This document shows, piece after piece, positions 1-5,040 of a stretch of DNA of 5,040 nt. Position 1 is the first letter of the stretch. Each line of letters opens with the position of its first letter. A program made the position numbers and the translations under genes. Origin of the DNA: an uncultured Rhodobacterales bacterium (GTDB taxonomy: Bacteria > Pseudomonadota > Alphaproteobacteria > Rhodobacterales > Rhodobacteraceae); NCBI GenBank assembly GCA_937901055.1, contig CALCGO010000235.1, positions 1-5,040 on the forward strand, in the 5' to 3' direction. The notes under the pieces are model-generated. The model was given only the letters and a program-made list of their open reading frames with translations. It did not search any database and had not been told where the DNA came from.

Positions 1-507
1 CCGCGCCACGATGTTGTTGCGGATCTGATAGGAAATCTCGTCGGTCGTAAACTCGCCATCCGTGCCAACCACTTCGCGCAGGAATTGCGCGGGGTCCGAA
101 ACGCGGATCGTGTAAGTGCCGTAGGCGCGAATACGCACAGGGCCGAATTCGGGGTCACGACACATGATCGGGTTCTTCGTGCCCCATTTCAGGTCTTGGA
201 AACGCGTCGTGTTAACGAAATAGATTTCCGACTTGAACGGGCTTTCAAAGCCGTGATGCCAGTGTTGCAGCGTCGTCATAATCGGCATGTTGTTGGTTTC
301 CAACATATACATGCCCGGCGTGAACACATCGGCCAACTGGCCTTCATGGACAAACACGGCCGCTTGGCCTTCACGGACGGTCAGTTTAGCGCCGTACTTA
401 ATCTCGTGGTCTTCACGCTCAAACCGCCAAACAAGCGTGTCGTTGGTTTCGTCGGTGTGGTGGATGACGTCAATAAATTCGCCGGTTAAAAAATCAAAAA
501 TACCCAT
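1..507 (-). CDS. SPFH-domain protein (YdjI-like), 3' end cut by window edge
   Basis: This is the N-terminal 169 residues of an SPFH (stomatin/prohibitin/flotillin-type) protein of the YdjI branch, sometimes labelled 'virion core protein' or 'antifreeze protein'. Translation from the ATG at 507 begins MGIFDFLTGEFIDVIHH. Family-like segments are LTVREGQAAVFVHEGQ (residues 42-57), FTPGMYMLETNNMPI (62-76), IYFVNTTRFQDLKWGT (95-110) and a YTIRVSDPAQFLREVVG stretch (132-148). The start has a strong AAGGAG (514-519) six bases upstream and lies 27 bases after the stop of the DUF2927 gene, so it is probably the next gene of the same operon. There is no signal peptide or membrane helix in the visible part, which fits a cytoplasmic, membrane-associated scaffold. 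In B. subtilis, YdjI belongs to the ydjFGHI (PspA) membrane-stress operon; a similar role here is inference. Full-length relatives often carry a C-terminal zinc ribbon, which would lie outside this window. Confidence 0.88.
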   Translation of the reverse strand, partial: MGIFDFLTGEFIDVIHHTDETNDTLVWRFEREDHEIKYGAKLTVREGQAAVFVHEGQLADVFTPGMYMLETNNMPIMTTLQHWHHGFESPFKSEIYFVNTTRFQDLKWGTKNPIMCRDPEFGPVRIRAYGTYTIRVSDPAQFLREVVGTDGEFTTDEISYQIRNNIVAR

Positions 508-534
508 GTGTTTCTCCTTAAAACAAGTTACCCC

Positions 535-1419
535 TTAGCGCGCCGCATCGCGTGCAATAGCGGGCAGAAGGGGGATTACTTCATAGCTCTCCATACCCGC
601 TTTGAGGCGAGGATCATATAGCATTCGCAGTAGAATTTCGTCGTGCCGCGTCAGGAACGCGAACTCCTCGTCGTCGTTGAAGATGGAGGGGCGGGCCTCG
701 GGGCTGTCGTTCGTAAGCCCCATGGCCTGTGCCATTTCTTCATGGACGCATGATTTGCGCATAAAGTCGCTGTGCTCGGACTTCACCAAAATCAACACGT
801 TTCCGTAAACGCCCTTCTGCCCAGGTTTGGTGAATGCAAACGCGGCACAAAAGATATTGCGCGGGCTGTTGCGAAAGGCATCGACCACGGCGGGGCTGAT
901 ATCCCGCAGAATTGTGGGAAGGGTGTTTGCGAAATCAACCTGTTCGTTCTCGTTAAGGAACAGCACCAGAAAGTTGGCCTCCTCTTTGGTGGACGTTCGC
1001 ATGTCTAGATCAGTGAGGCGCGAGAGGCGGCGCGTAAATTTGGAAACTTCGCCGGTGTTAAAGCGGGCCGCACTTTCCGACGTGCTCGCGCCATTGATCG
1101 CAGCGACACGTACGGGCGTTTCCCAACGTCGCAAAAATGTTTCGGACTCGCCTGCGATGAAACGACCACCTGCAATGCGATATTCATTATGAAGGGCGAT
1201 TTGCGCGAAATCCTGCACCAGATCGTCATAGCTGAAGGGCGCATCTTTGGGGCTGACGTCGGTCCGCATTTTGCCAAGGTCACGCATGCTGGCCTCGGCG
1301 GCGGCGTATACGCGCTGCAACTCGGATTCCGTGCCGGACGGTGCAATCGGATACGTTTCTACGCATCCGGCCACAAACAGAATTGGCGCAATTAATAGTA
1401 TGCGGCTGAGAATGCTCAT
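535..1419 (-). CDS. DUF2927-family lipoprotein
   Basis: A 294-residue predicted lipoprotein. The N-terminus MSILSRILLIAPILFVAGC is a short signal peptide ending in a lipobox, V-A-G-C, with the lipidated cysteine at residue 19. The +2 residue is Val, so outer-membrane attachment facing the periplasm is likely. The ATG at 1419 is chosen over the longer frame (to 1503) because it gives the signal peptide, avoids overlap with telA, and has AAAGG (1425-1429) five bases upstream. The C-terminal half matches the DUF2927 family as I know it: a cysteine pair (C191, C224), the motif EEMAQAMGLTND (227-238), a DDEEFAFL stretch (249-256) and DEILLRMLYDPRLKAGM (260-276). EExxQxxGLxN has the exact spacing of a metzincin zinc site but none of its ligands (see findings), so peptidase activity is not expected. 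The biochemical function is unknown. The gene lies between telA and the SPFH gene in one transcription direction, which suggests an envelope-side partner of that system. Confidence 0.85.
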   Translation of the reverse strand: MSILSRILLIAPILFVAGCVETYPIAPSGTESELQRVYAAAEASMRDLGKMRTDVSPKDAPFSYDDLVQDFAQIALHNEYRIAGGRFIAGESETFLRRWETPVRVAAINGASTSESAARFNTGEVSKFTRRLSRLTDLDMRTSTKEEANFLVLFLNENEQVDFANTLPTILRDISPAVVDAFRNSPRNIFCAAFAFTKPGQKGVYGNVLILVKSEHSDFMRKSCVHEEMAQAMGLTNDSPEARPSIFNDDEEFAFLTRHDEILLRMLYDPRLKAGMESYEVIPLLPAIARDAAR

Positions 1420-1438
1420 ATCTGCCTTTGGTTTGGGT

Positions 1439-1464
1439 GGCCCACGCAATGATTGGCGTGGGCC
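1439..1464 (-). other. intercistronic hairpin between telA and the DUF2927 gene
   Basis: A perfect 9-base GC-rich inverted repeat, GGCCCACGC (1439-1447) and GCGTGGGCC (1456-1464), encloses an 8-base loop. It begins 7 bases after the telA stop and ends 19 bases before the lipoprotein start. No U-run follows it on the minus strand, so it is not a classical intrinsic terminator. An RNA-processing, mRNA-stabilising or partial-attenuation role is plausible and would set different levels for the upstream and downstream genes. Confidence 0.55.
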
Positions 1465-1471
1465 GAACCTA

Positions 1472-2662
1472 TCAATCGTTAACACTTTCGCCAACAGCCA
1501 CACCAGCGCCCGTTGCCTTGGCTTTGGCAGCGGCGAGCGTCGTTTTCAGCTCCGCTTCCATGACCTTCAGCTCTTTTTCGGCTTCGGCACGTTTGGCTTT
1601 ACCCTCGTCCGCGATCCGCAAGCTGTCCTCGATGGTTTCGATCAAATCGGCGTTGGCCTGTTTGATCGCCTCGATATCAAAGACACCGCGTTCCATTTCT
1701 TCGCGGATAACCTTGTTAGCCTGCTTCAGGTTGCTGGCGTTGGATTTCAACAGCTCGTTGGTCAAATCATTGGCGTCATGCACCACTTCGGCCGCTTCGC
1801 GCGAACGATGGATGGTGACGGCCTGCGCCAATTGGGTTTCCCACAGTGGCACGGTGTTAACTAACGTGGAGTTAATCTTCGTTACCAAAGACTTGTCGTT
1901 TTCCTGCACCAACCGGATGGAGGGCAGGGACTGCATCGTCACTTGGCGTGTCAGTTTCAGATCATGCACCCGACGTTCCAGATCATCGCGCGCGGCGCGC
2001 AGATCGCGCAACTCCTGCGCAAGGATCACACCGTCGCCTTCAGGCGCATCGGCCACAGTCTTTTCCATTGCCGGAATGTCGACTGTATCCAGCACACGAA
2101 TTTTCTCTTCGCCAGCCGCGATATAAAGTGCCAGTTCATCATAGAAATCGAGGGTCTTTTCATAGAGCTTATCCAGCGACTTGATGTCTTTCAGCAGGAT
2201 TGTCTCATGCGACAGAAGCTCATCAGTGATGTTGTCGATCTGGCCCTGCACGTCTTCGTATTTCGCCATGAATGCGGCCATTGGCTGGGCTTTACCCATC
2301 AGGCGCTCCCACCAGCTTAGCTTGCGGTTGGGGTCCAGTTCTTCAATCGAGAACCCACGGATCGACGAAACCATATCACGCAGACTGCTGCCCGCTGGAC
2401 CGACATCCTTGTTGCGAACGCCTGCCAACATCTCTTGCGAAATAACCTGCAATTCGGCTTGTGCGCCGGAGCCAAAACGGATGATGGACTGCGTGTCCTC
2501 CATGTCCAGTTCAGCCATGCGACTTTCAATAGCGGCTTTTTCCTCGGTGCTGGCAGCATCGATCACGATCAATTCGCTTTTGGCCTCAGGCAGTAACGTG
2601 GCGGTAATAGCCTCGGCATCTTTTAAGGCAGTTGCGGCTTTTGCGCGGATTTCGTCAGACAT
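1472..2662 (-). CDS. telA: TelA/YaaN-family toxic anion resistance protein
   Basis: A 396-residue, largely helical, soluble protein of the TelA family (Pfam TelA, 'toxic anion resistance'; tellurite resistance in the founding examples). It has no signal peptide or membrane segment, so it is expected in the cytoplasm. Family hallmarks are LSWWERLMGKAQPMAAFMAKYE (residues 115-136), LDKLYEKTLDFYDELALYIA (163-182), and the highly conserved PSIRLVQENDKSLVTKINST (247-266) followed by LVNTVPLWETQLAQA (267-281). The C-terminus (about 350-385) is charged and Ala/Lys/Glu-rich, probably coiled coil. Length is normal for the family. The ATG at 2662 follows GAGGAG (2670-2675) by seven bases. It sits 15 bases after the frame-restored end of the XpaC-like gene, so the two are probably co-transcribed; xpaC and yaaN are also neighbours in B. 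subtilis. The molecular mechanism of TelA is unclear. Anion resistance is a family label, and membrane or envelope stress is an equally fair guess. Confidence 0.93.
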   Translation of the reverse strand: MSDEIRAKAATALKDAEAITATLLPEAKSELIVIDAASTEEKAAIESRMAELDMEDTQSIIRFGSGAQAELQVISQEMLAGVRNKDVGPAGSSLRDMVSSIRGFSIEELDPNRKLSWWERLMGKAQPMAAFMAKYEDVQGQIDNITDELLSHETILLKDIKSLDKLYEKTLDFYDELALYIAAGEEKIRVLDTVDIPAMEKTVADAPEGDGVILAQELRDLRAARDDLERRVHDLKLTRQVTMQSLPSIRLVQENDKSLVTKINSTLVNTVPLWETQLAQAVTIHRSREAAEVVHDANDLTNELLKSNASNLKQANKVIREEMERGVFDIEAIKQANADLIETIEDSLRIADEGKAKRAEAEKELKVMEAELKTTLAAAKAKATGAGVAVGESVND

Positions 2663-2677
2663 AATGTGTCTCCTCGG

Positions 2678-2850
2678 TTAACGGGTTTTTAACCCTTCTT
2701 GTTGTAATCTATCACGCAACACTTCGATTTCGATGTCCAGATCTTGGCGGTCATCAAGCAAAAGCACTTCGCGGTGGGTGTTAAAACTAATTTCCAGATC
2801 GCTGATCAAAGCCACGTAATCATCGCGGGCTTCGGTTGATCTGTTGCGGA
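2678..2850 (-). pseudogene. xpaC: out-of-frame C-terminal part of the XpaC-like gene
   Basis: Reading from about 2848 down to the TAA at 2678 in the frame adjacent to the main XpaC-like frame gives a sensible, charged tail of about 55 residues. It begins RSTEARDDYVALISDLE, passes through a REVLLLDDRQDLDIE segment, and ends IEVLRDRLQQEGLKTR. DDRxDLDxEIEVLRDRL is what I expect at the end of XpaC-family proteins in this group. Adding one C on the coding strand at the CC of TTCCGC (G-pair 2848-2849 on the plus strand) joins the frames as ...FADLYS-RNRSTEARDD..., giving a 300-residue protein over 2678-3579. The stretch has no start signal of its own, so it is the tail of that gene, not a separate one. 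Confidence 0.75.
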
Positions 2851-3579
2851 ATAAAGGTCTGCGAATTTGACGGTCGCATCCCGTGCGCCCGTCAGATACA
2901 CGCCCAGAAATTTGCGGGCACGAGTTAAGTCACGCGGGTCATCCTCGACCGCGCGGAAAACTTCACGGACGGATGCGCCAAGGCGCTCAACGCGGGCTTC
3001 CAGGGTGCGGTCGCCAAATCGGGTCGCGGCCGCGTTCAATTCGGCCAAAGTAATTTCGGCTTTTTCGACAGCCTTTGCAACACGTTCGTTATCGAAGGCG
3101 TTATGGCCGGACATGCCCTTCTTCTTCATGGGATCTAACCCGAAAGCGAAGACATGCGCCCCCGTGGCCAATGCGCCGAAGATTATGGCGCTTATCATTG
3201 GCTGCCCCCATCCAAGCGATGCCGCAGTGAATACGCCAATGCCTGACAGAGCCGCAGCAAAGGCTTTGCGCGGAATTGCCGGAGGGCGGGCGATTTTCCG
3301 AGCCTCAAATTCGGCTTCGGCTTTCATGCCTTCACGCAACAACCATGCGGAAAGTAGCAGAATGGACAGGGCTCCGAATTCGCCAATCATGCCAAGGGCA
3401 TCTCCGGCTCGAAGTTCACCGATGCCGCTGAACAATAAGGGCAACGGGGCGAGGAACAACAGATTTGCCCGCAAATATGACGGGGCAACACGACGCTCCC
3501 GAAACGCGTTTACGGGGGCATTATTTTGACCTGACGTTGCGTCAGATGGGCTGAATTTTCCGCCATATCGTTTGCTCAT
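2806..3579 (-). CDS. xpaC: XpaC-like membrane protein, C-terminus frameshifted
   Basis: A 257-residue reading frame related to the XpaC family ('5-bromo-4-chloroindolyl phosphate hydrolysis protein', a historical name that does not establish an enzyme activity). A basic N-terminus (MSKRYGGKFS) is followed by four hydrophobic stretches, at about residues 37-53, 63-81, 107-125 and 128-148. A cytosolic helical part follows, with VAKAVEKAEITLAELNAAA (167-185) and VFRAVEDDPRDLTRARKFLG (207-226). After Y243-S244 the frame becomes unlike the family and stops 13 residues later. The next frame carries the expected C-terminus down to 2678 (separate entry), so one base appears to be missing near 2848. 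The ATG at 3579 is chosen because it overlaps the stop of the small upstream gene in an ATGA arrangement. Its own Shine-Dalgarno is poor, which suggests translational coupling. TelA follows directly. The product may be truncated, or the shift may be a sequencing error. Confidence 0.8.
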   Translation of the reverse strand: MSKRYGGKFSPSDATSGQNNAPVNAFRERRVAPSYLRANLLFLAPLPLLFSGIGELRAGDALGMIGEFGALSILLLSAWLLREGMKAEAEFEARKIARPPAIPRKAFAAALSGIGVFTAASLGWGQPMISAIIFGALATGAHVFAFGLDPMKKKGMSGHNAFDNERVAKAVEKAEITLAELNAAATRFGDRTLEARVERLGASVREVFRAVEDDPRDLTRARKFLGVYLTGARDATVKFADLYSATDQPKPAMITWL

Positions 3580-3674
3580 AGGGAAATCCCATCGCCAAAA
3601 GCGCCAGCGGCCACCGTCCATATGACGGCTACGAGAACCGCAAAAGCTATCCATTGCAAGGTGTTAGCGGACAA
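3576..3674 (-). CDS. predicted 32-residue single-span membrane protein, TTG start
   Basis: A short gene read from a TTG at 3674. It starts (M)SANTLQW, followed by a hydrophobic helix at about residues 5-26 (LQWIAFAVLVAVIWTVAAGA and the next two residues), and ends FGDGISL. The TTG is chosen because a full AGGAGG (3680-3685) lies five bases upstream, the best ribosome site in this region. An in-frame ATG at 3722 is possible but has only a weak AGGT, and it would add 16 polar residues before the helix. The TGA stop (3576-3578) overlaps the ATG of the XpaC-like gene, so the pair is probably translationally coupled and the peptide may be an accessory subunit of that membrane protein. I do not recognise a family. 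The exact start is the weakest point. Confidence 0.6.
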   Translation of the reverse strand: MSANTLQWIAFAVLVAVIWTVAAGAFGDGISL

Positions 3675-3679
3675 ATGCC

Positions 3680-3685
3680 CCTCCT
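3680..3685 (-). promoter_or_regulatory. ribosome binding site AGGAGG of the 32-residue gene
   Basis: On the minus strand this is a perfect anti-16S match, AGGAGG, continued by GG, five bases before the TTG at 3674. It decides the choice of the TTG start. No other initiation codon lies at a suitable distance, and the XpaC-like gene downstream has no comparable site. Confidence 0.6.
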
Positions 3686-3846
3686 GTCCCGATTTGAGTA
3701 ACAGTTTGTTAACCTGTAACATATTACCTGTGGCGCGTGCTTTCCAGTGTGGAACGCCTAAACATTGAGAAACCTTCGGAAAAACCGCGCCAGACGGCGG
3801 CATCGGTTCCTGTCGATGGCTGAAGAACACCCCGATTTTGTTTTAT

Positions 3847-3875
3847 TTGCGCCAATTCGTCACATCTGGTATCGT
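3847..3875 (+). promoter_or_regulatory. candidate promoter of the cold-shock gene
   Basis: TTGCGC (3847-3852) and TATCGT (3870-3875) are separated by 17 bases, which fits a housekeeping sigma-70 type promoter read on the plus strand. Transcription would begin around 3882 and give a leader of roughly 50 bases, shorter than the long thermosensing leader of E. coli cspA. The hexamers match the consensus only partly, so this is tentative. Confidence 0.3.
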
Positions 3876-3934
3876 TCGCGCGTTACAAGCCCGACAGGTT
3901 CGTTTGGGCAAATACCACGGAGGAATAGTCAGAG

Positions 3935-4138
3935 ATGGCAAAAGGAACTGTTAAATGGTTTAACGCCGAAAAAGGGTTCGGTTTTATTCAACCAGAAGAT
4001 GGCGGCAAAGATGTTTTCGTCCACATCACCGCACTTCAAGAAGCTGGACTTCAAAGTTTGCAGGATGATCAACCGATCGAATATGAAATGGTCGAAGGGC
4101 GCGACGGGCGTCAAAGTGCTGGTGAACTAAAAGTTTAA
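3935..4138 (+). CDS. CspA-family cold-shock protein
   Basis: A complete 67-residue single cold-shock domain, an OB-fold protein that binds single-stranded RNA/DNA and acts as an RNA chaperone in the cytoplasm. It opens MAKGTVKWFNAEKGFGFI, with the RNP1 motif KGFGFI (residues 13-18) and the RNP2 motif VFVHI (27-31). The aromatic nucleic-acid-binding residues W9, F15, F17, F28 and H30 are all present. Length is typical. The ATG follows GGAGG (3919-3923) by 11 bases, a rather long spacing, but the family N-terminus fixes the start. The gene is monocistronic: it is divergent from the xpaC-telA cluster and ends 12 bases before a hairpin terminator. Whether it is cold-induced or constitutive cannot be told from sequence, since most roseobacters have several such genes. 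Confidence 0.97.
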   Translation: MAKGTVKWFNAEKGFGFIQPEDGGKDVFVHITALQEAGLQSLQDDQPIEYEMVEGRDGRQSAGELKV

Positions 4139-4149
4139 TACCAATATTG

Positions 4150-4177
4150 AAAAGCCCCGCATTGACGGGGCTTTTTT
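4150..4177. terminator. intrinsic terminator shared by two convergent genes
   Basis: A perfect 10-base stem, AAAAGCCCCG (4150-4159) with CGGGGCTTTT (4166-4175), and a 6-base loop. On the plus strand the U-run extends to 4177, giving a strong terminator for the cold-shock gene. On the minus strand the stem is followed by a shorter U-tract (from the A-run at 4150-4153), so it probably also ends the lipoprotein transcript, whose TGA (4177-4179) touches the hairpin. Confidence 0.9.
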
Positions 4178-4860
4178 CATCTTAACGAACGATAGAAATC
4201 CGGAGACCAGCGGCAGGCAAAACCGTCGCCGTCCGGATCCAGATTTAACGGATCTTTTTCAGGGCCATCGTTTGCAAGGAAATACCGTTGGGCGTCGTCC
4301 GGCGTCGCGAACTTGCCGCACTCCGCAGCGGAGAAACGGCCTTTGATTAGTGCGCGTCGATACATCTTGTCGCCGACGGCATTGGTGGTTTCACGCGCGT
4401 AAAGTGCGATGTTTACGCCTGCCACAATGTTGGGCAGGGCGCCCGGCTCAATGATTTCGTATTGCGCCCGTGCTGCGGCCAGAAGAACGGCGGCTTTGTC
4501 GCGTTCGATTTTTTGCTGTTCTTGCGACGTGATGTTCAGGTTTAGCGTCCCGTCATCCGTGCTGATCTCGGTGGAGCCGCCGATAGCTGGATCAGTCTCG
4601 GTTCCTGCCGGTGCGGGATCAACCTGCGCCACTTCGATTTCTGATCCGGTGGTTTCACCGTCCGCAATCGCTGCCTCGACCGCTTGGCTCAGGGCCGCGG
4701 TCATATCCGGTTCCTCGCTCGCGGGCGGAACCAGCATAACCGGTTCCTGCACGGCTGTGGTCGGTGCGACCGCATCGAAATATCCCGTTCCACCGACAGG
4801 TTGGTCACTGCACGCAGCTAGTGCTAGTCCCGTGACTAACAACGCAGATTTTTTGAACAT
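4177..4860 (-). CDS. lipoprotein with Excalibur-like C-terminus
   Basis: A 227-residue predicted lipoprotein. The signal peptide MFKKSALLVTGLALAAC has the lipobox L-A-A-C with the lipidated cysteine at residue 17; the +2 Ser favours the outer membrane. The ATG at 4860 is chosen because the longer frame (to 4935) would run into gatA and hide the signal peptide; AAGGGA (4867-4872) lies six bases upstream. Residues 30-105 are acidic and low in complexity (Pro, Ala, Thr, Glu, Asp), probably an extended linker. Residues 112-135 look helical. The C-terminus has C181, an FATPDDAQRYF stretch, then LDPDGDGFAC (207-216). Paired cysteines and a DxDGDGxxC loop are the signature of Excalibur-type extracellular domains, so calcium binding is plausible but unproven. 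The gene starts 22 bases after gatA and is probably co-transcribed with it. Its function is unknown. Confidence 0.82.
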   Translation of the reverse strand: MFKKSALLVTGLALAACSDQPVGGTGYFDAVAPTTAVQEPVMLVPPASEEPDMTAALSQAVEAAIADGETTGSEIEVAQVDPAPAGTETDPAIGGSTEISTDDGTLNLNITSQEQQKIERDKAAVLLAAARAQYEIIEPGALPNIVAGVNIALYARETTNAVGDKMYRRALIKGRFSAAECGKFATPDDAQRYFLANDGPEKDPLNLDPDGDGFACRWSPDFYRSLR

Positions 4861-4882
4861 GGAATATCCCTTAGATATCAAT

Positions 4883-5040
4883 TTACCACCACTTAGCAGG
4901 TTTTGCATTAAATCCGCTAGCCTGTTCGAGCGCATAGGCGGTATTCAGCATATCCGCTTCGCCCCATGGCTGTCCGATTAACTGCAATCCCAACGGCAAT
5001 CCTTGATGATCTAGGCCAGCAGGTACCGACACGCCGGGCA
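4883..5040 (-). CDS. gatA: GatA, Asp/Glu-tRNA amidotransferase subunit A, C-terminal end
   Basis: Only the last 51 codons are in the window; the start lies beyond the right edge. The tail reads PGVSVPAGLDHQGLPLGLQL, then IGQPWGEADMLNTAYALEQA, and ends SGFNAKPAKWW. This is the characteristic end of GatA, the amidase-signature subunit that releases ammonia from glutamine for the GatCAB complex, which converts Glu-tRNA(Gln) or Asp-tRNA(Asn) to the correct aminoacyl-tRNA in the cytoplasm. The PAGL..GLPLGLQLIG segment is shared by all amidase-signature enzymes, while the terminal KPAKWW points to GatA in particular. The catalytic Ser-cisSer-Lys residues are outside the window. The stop TAA is at 4883-4885, 22 bases before the lipoprotein gene, and no terminator lies between, so read-through into it is expected. 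Confidence 0.9.
   Translation of the reverse strand, partial: PGVSVPAGLDHQGLPLGLQLIGQPWGEADMLNTAYALEQASGFNAKPAKWW

Larger units (their letters stand above)
3675..3934. other. divergent intergenic region between the xpaC-telA cluster and the cold-shock gene
   Basis: About 260 bases separate the divergently read 32-residue gene and the cold-shock gene, and should hold both promoters. On the minus strand I find no convincing -35/-10 pair; TAATAT (3721-3726) resembles a -10 but has no -35 partner. GTTAAC (3708-3713) lies within an imperfect inverted arrangement of GTAACAG (3698-3704) and CTGTAAC (3714-3720), possibly an operator just upstream of the small gene's ribosome site. I see no RNA gene or repeat element here. 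Confidence 0.4.

Noticed and set aside
85..489. 134-residue plus-strand open frame opposite the SPFH gene
   Set aside because: It lies wholly antisense to a well-supported SPFH coding frame, shows no recognisable domain and has no convincing ribosome site.
1420..1503. Longer N-terminus for the DUF2927 lipoprotein, starting at 1503
   Set aside because: It would overlap the telA end, cross the intercistronic hairpin and bury the lipoprotein signal peptide that begins at the ATG at 1419.
1428..2126. 232-residue plus-strand frame opposite telA
   Set aside because: Ser/Arg-rich shadow translation of the antisense strand of a conserved TelA gene; no domain features.
2845..2860. Programmed ribosomal frameshift in the XpaC-like gene
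   Set aside because: No slippery heptamer, upstream Shine-Dalgarno-like stimulator or downstream hairpin is apparent at the junction, so a one-base loss or sequencing error is the simpler reading.
2867..3529. 220-residue plus-strand frame opposite the XpaC-like gene
   Set aside because: Its composition is typical of an antisense shadow (Arg, Ser, Ala-rich), and the minus strand has the family-like protein with clear membrane helices.
3765..4130. 121-residue plus-strand frame overlapping the cold-shock gene in another frame
   Set aside because: The overlapping cold-shock domain is unambiguous, and the alternative frame gives no known motif.
4861..4935. Longer N-terminus for the gatA-adjacent lipoprotein, starting at 4935
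   Set aside because: It overlaps the gatA tail in another frame and places 25 polar residues before a clear lipoprotein signal peptide.
1..5040. Mobile element, CRISPR array, tRNA or rRNA gene
   Set aside because: No transposase or integrase frame, no regularly spaced repeats and no tRNA-like cloverleaf or rRNA stretch were seen on either strand.

Overview
The window looks like a chromosomal segment from an alphaproteobacterium, most likely a marine Rhodobacterales (roseobacter-type) species. The basis is moderate GC, the style of the proteins (TelA, DUF2927, XpaC-like, a CspA-family protein, GatA ending in KPAKWW) and the gene order. The assignment is by recognition, not by a database search.

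Layout, left to right. Positions 1-3674 carry one tightly packed minus-strand gene cluster, transcribed from right to left. It starts with a tiny predicted membrane protein (3674-3576), whose stop overlaps the start of an XpaC-like membrane protein (from 3579). A TelA-family protein (2662-1472), a DUF2927 lipoprotein (1419-535) and an SPFH-domain protein (507 to beyond the left edge) follow. Between 3675 and 3934 is a divergent intergenic region. A CspA-family cold-shock gene lies on the plus strand (3935-4138). It converges on a minus-strand lipoprotein gene (4860-4177) across a shared hairpin terminator (4150-4177). The right edge holds the last 51 codons of gatA (stop at 4883), 22 bases upstream of that lipoprotein gene.

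How the genes may work together. XpaC and TelA relatives are neighbours in other bacteria (xpaC-yaaN in Bacillus subtilis), and SPFH proteins of the YdjI type take part in PspA-type membrane-stress systems. A four-transmembrane XpaC protein, a helical cytosolic TelA protein, a DUF2927 lipoprotein and a cytoplasmic SPFH scaffold together suggest an envelope-stress or toxic-anion resistance module. That function is inferred.

The most striking direct observation is a one-base frameshift near 2848 in the XpaC-like gene. The annotated-looking reading frame stops at 2806, but the next frame continues with a family-like, acidic coiled C-terminus of 56 residues. It ends at 2678, exactly the spacing expected before telA. 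Other points worth a second look are the 32-residue TTG-start membrane protein, a metzincin-like motif with all zinc ligands replaced in the DUF2927 protein, a strong hairpin between telA and the DUF2927 gene, and an Excalibur-like C-terminus on a Gram-negative lipoprotein next to gatA.
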